Below are positions 5,754-6,426 of a stretch of 6,426 nucleotides of DNA, piece by piece. Where the stretch lies: contig CALCVT010000095.1 in NCBI GenBank assembly GCA_937906495.1, positions 1 to 6,426 of the forward strand. Reading direction: 5' to 3'. Under the pieces are notes generated by a model. It worked only from the letters and a program-made list of their open reading frames with translations. It was not told the origin of the DNA and did no database searches. Position 1 is the stretch's first letter; each line of letters opens with the position of its first letter. The stretch is from an uncultured Prevotella sp. GTDB lineage: Bacteria; Bacteroidota; Bacteroidia; Bacteroidales; Bacteroidaceae. The position numbers and the translations under genes are program-made.

Positions 5754-6278
5754 ATGGATAAGCAAGTTCCACTCATCAAACTACGCCCCTGTGAACCCGA
5801 AGATTTAGAATTGCTTTATAGCATAGAGAATGACCCTGAATTATGGAATACCTCCAACAATGAAGGCCCCTACTCACGCTATGCCATAAAAAATTATATA
5901 GCATCAGCCCAACCCATTCAAGCTTGCGGTGAACTCCGCTTAGTAATTGAAGTTACACTTTCTTTTGGTTATCACAAGGCCATTGGTGTGGTAGATTTAA
6001 CGAATTATTCAGCACTCAGTGCACGAGCGGAGGTAGGAATTGCACTGCTCAAAAAATTTAGAGGCCTTGGATACGGCAAACAAGCACTCACCCTTCTTGA
6101 AGAGTTTGCAACTAAACGCCTAAAAATCCATCTTCTTTATGCTTTAGTAGATTCAAAGAATATTACATCCGAAAAACTCTTTAAAAATTCTGATTATCAA
6201 GTAATTTCAGAACTTCCAGAATGGCAATACAACGAAGGAGAATATCGAACTCTTACTCTTTTCGCAAAATTTTTTTGA
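5754..6278 (+). CDS. GNAT-family N-acetyltransferase (RimJ/RimL-like)
   Basis: This 174-residue protein has a GNAT fold and should transfer acetyl from acetyl-CoA to an amine on an unknown substrate. The N-terminus IKLRPCEPEDLELLYSIENDPELW (8-31) is the usual first strand and helix of the Acetyltransf_3 type. AIGVVDL (76-82) is a core strand. EVGIALLKKFRGLGYGKQAL (93-112) contains the acetyl-CoA pyrophosphate-binding turn RGLGYGK (103-109). NITSEKLFKNSDY (136-148) matches the N-x-x-S-x-x-L-F helix, but Ser replaces the common Gly in the following KxGF-like turn. This could be a polyamine, protein N-terminal or antibiotic acetyltransferase; nothing here decides. It is the third gene of the recR group, and its stop codon lies inside an A/T inverted repeat. 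Confidence 0.88.
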   Translation: MDKQVPLIKLRPCEPEDLELLYSIENDPELWNTSNNEGPYSRYAIKNYIASAQPIQACGELRLVIEVTLSFGYHKAIGVVDLTNYSALSARAEVGIALLKKFRGLGYGKQALTLLEEFATKRLKIHLLYALVDSKNITSEKLFKNSDYQVISELPEWQYNEGEYRTLTLFAKFF

Positions 6279-6285
6279 AAAAAAT
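6269..6285 (+). terminator. A/T-only inverted repeat at the end of the GNAT gene, doubtful terminator
   Basis: ATTTTTTT and AAAAAAAT flank a single G (6277) as perfect arms and span the stop codon (6276-6278). An RNA stem of A-U pairs only, with at most a very small loop, would be weak. It might help end the recR operon before the tRNA promoter, which starts 11 bp further on. No better terminator is visible between 6279 and 6296. Confidence 0.25.
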
Positions 6286-6295
6286 GCTGCAAAAG

Positions 6296-6326
6296 TTTGG
6301 TAGATAAAATAAAAGTCGTACCTTTG
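6296..6326 (+). promoter_or_regulatory. Promoter of the tRNA-Asp gene
   Basis: TTTG (6296-6299) and TACCTTTG (6319-6326) are separated by exactly 19 bp, a textbook Bacteroidetes -33/-7 pair. The start site should be near 6332, giving a precursor leader of about 44 nt. This is the strongest promoter match in the window. Confidence 0.85.
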
Positions 6327-6333
6327 CACTCGC

Positions 6334-6368
6334 AATCGGGAAACAAAGAGTAACACTCTAAAACGATT
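6334..6368 (+). other. Stem-loop in the tRNA-Asp precursor leader
   Basis: AATCG (6334-6338) can pair with CGATT (6364-6368), enclosing a second hairpin AGAGT-AAC-ACTCT (6347-6359). The pair sits just upstream of the mature 5' end. It might help keep the leader from mispairing with the tRNA before RNase P cleavage. This is inferred from base pairing only. Confidence 0.35.
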
Positions 6369-6375
6369 CTTGATT

Positions 6376-6426
6376 GGTGCGTTAGTTCAGTTGGTTAGAA
6401 TACATGCCTGTCACGCATGGGGTCAC
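6376..6426 (+). tRNA. tRNA-Asp (anticodon GTC), 3' end cut by window edge
   Basis: The acceptor 5' strand is GGTGCGT (6376-6382). The D-stem is GTTC/GAAT (6385-6388 with 6398-6401) around AGTTGGTTA. The anticodon stem CATGC/GCATG (6403-6407 with 6415-6419) encloses loop CTGTCAC with anticodon GTC at 6410-6412. The window ends in or just after the variable loop, so the T arm and acceptor 3' strand are missing. Other tRNA genes may follow outside the window. Confidence 0.93.

Noticed and set aside
1..6426. Mobile element, CRISPR array, phage or toxin-antitoxin system
   Set aside because: I found no transposase, integrase, spaced direct repeats or paired small genes. All coding regions fit core or common chromosomal families.

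Overview
The window looks like ordinary chromosomal DNA from a member of the Bacteroidales (Bacteroides/Prevotella-type). The promoters follow the Bacteroidetes pattern: a TAnnTTTG -7 box, with a TTTG -33 box about 19 bp upstream in the best case. Start codons mostly lack a Shine-Dalgarno sequence. The proteins (an EF-G2 paralogue, EngB, RecR) read like Bacteroidales family members. The genus cannot be fixed from the sequence alone. No insertion sequence, phage gene, CRISPR array or toxin-antitoxin pair was seen.

The left part (1-2596) holds fusA2, a paralogue of elongation factor G on the minus strand. It forms an isolated unit with a strong intrinsic terminator after the gene. It is preceded by its own promoter, a leader of about 145 nt that can fold into a nested structure, and a perfect 20-bp palindrome resembling a CRP-family operator about 52 bp upstream of the predicted start site. 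Its G domain lacks the catalytic His of the PGH motif. This matches the Bacteroides EF-G2 type reported to support translation without GTP hydrolysis under control of the CRP-family regulator Cur. This is the most interesting part of the window.

The middle part (2542-4673) holds an orphan membrane sensor histidine kinase and the ribosome-assembly GTPase engB, both on the minus strand and probably co-transcribed (engB first, 78 nt gap). A hairpin terminator closes the kinase transcript before the fusA2 promoter. The engB and recR genes diverge from a compact region in which two -7 boxes lie back to back inside a near-perfect 16-bp palindrome.

The right part (4674-6426) runs on the plus strand. 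It holds recR (recombinational repair), a small four-helix membrane protein of unknown function and a GNAT acetyltransferase, with gaps of 43 and 20 nt that suggest one operon. A textbook Bacteroidetes promoter then drives a tRNA-Asp(GTC) gene that is cut by the window edge.

Functionally the genes are mainly housekeeping: translation (EF-G2, EngB, tRNA-Asp), repair (RecR) and signalling (histidine kinase). The unusual signals are regulatory and lie around fusA2 and in the engB/recR divergent region.
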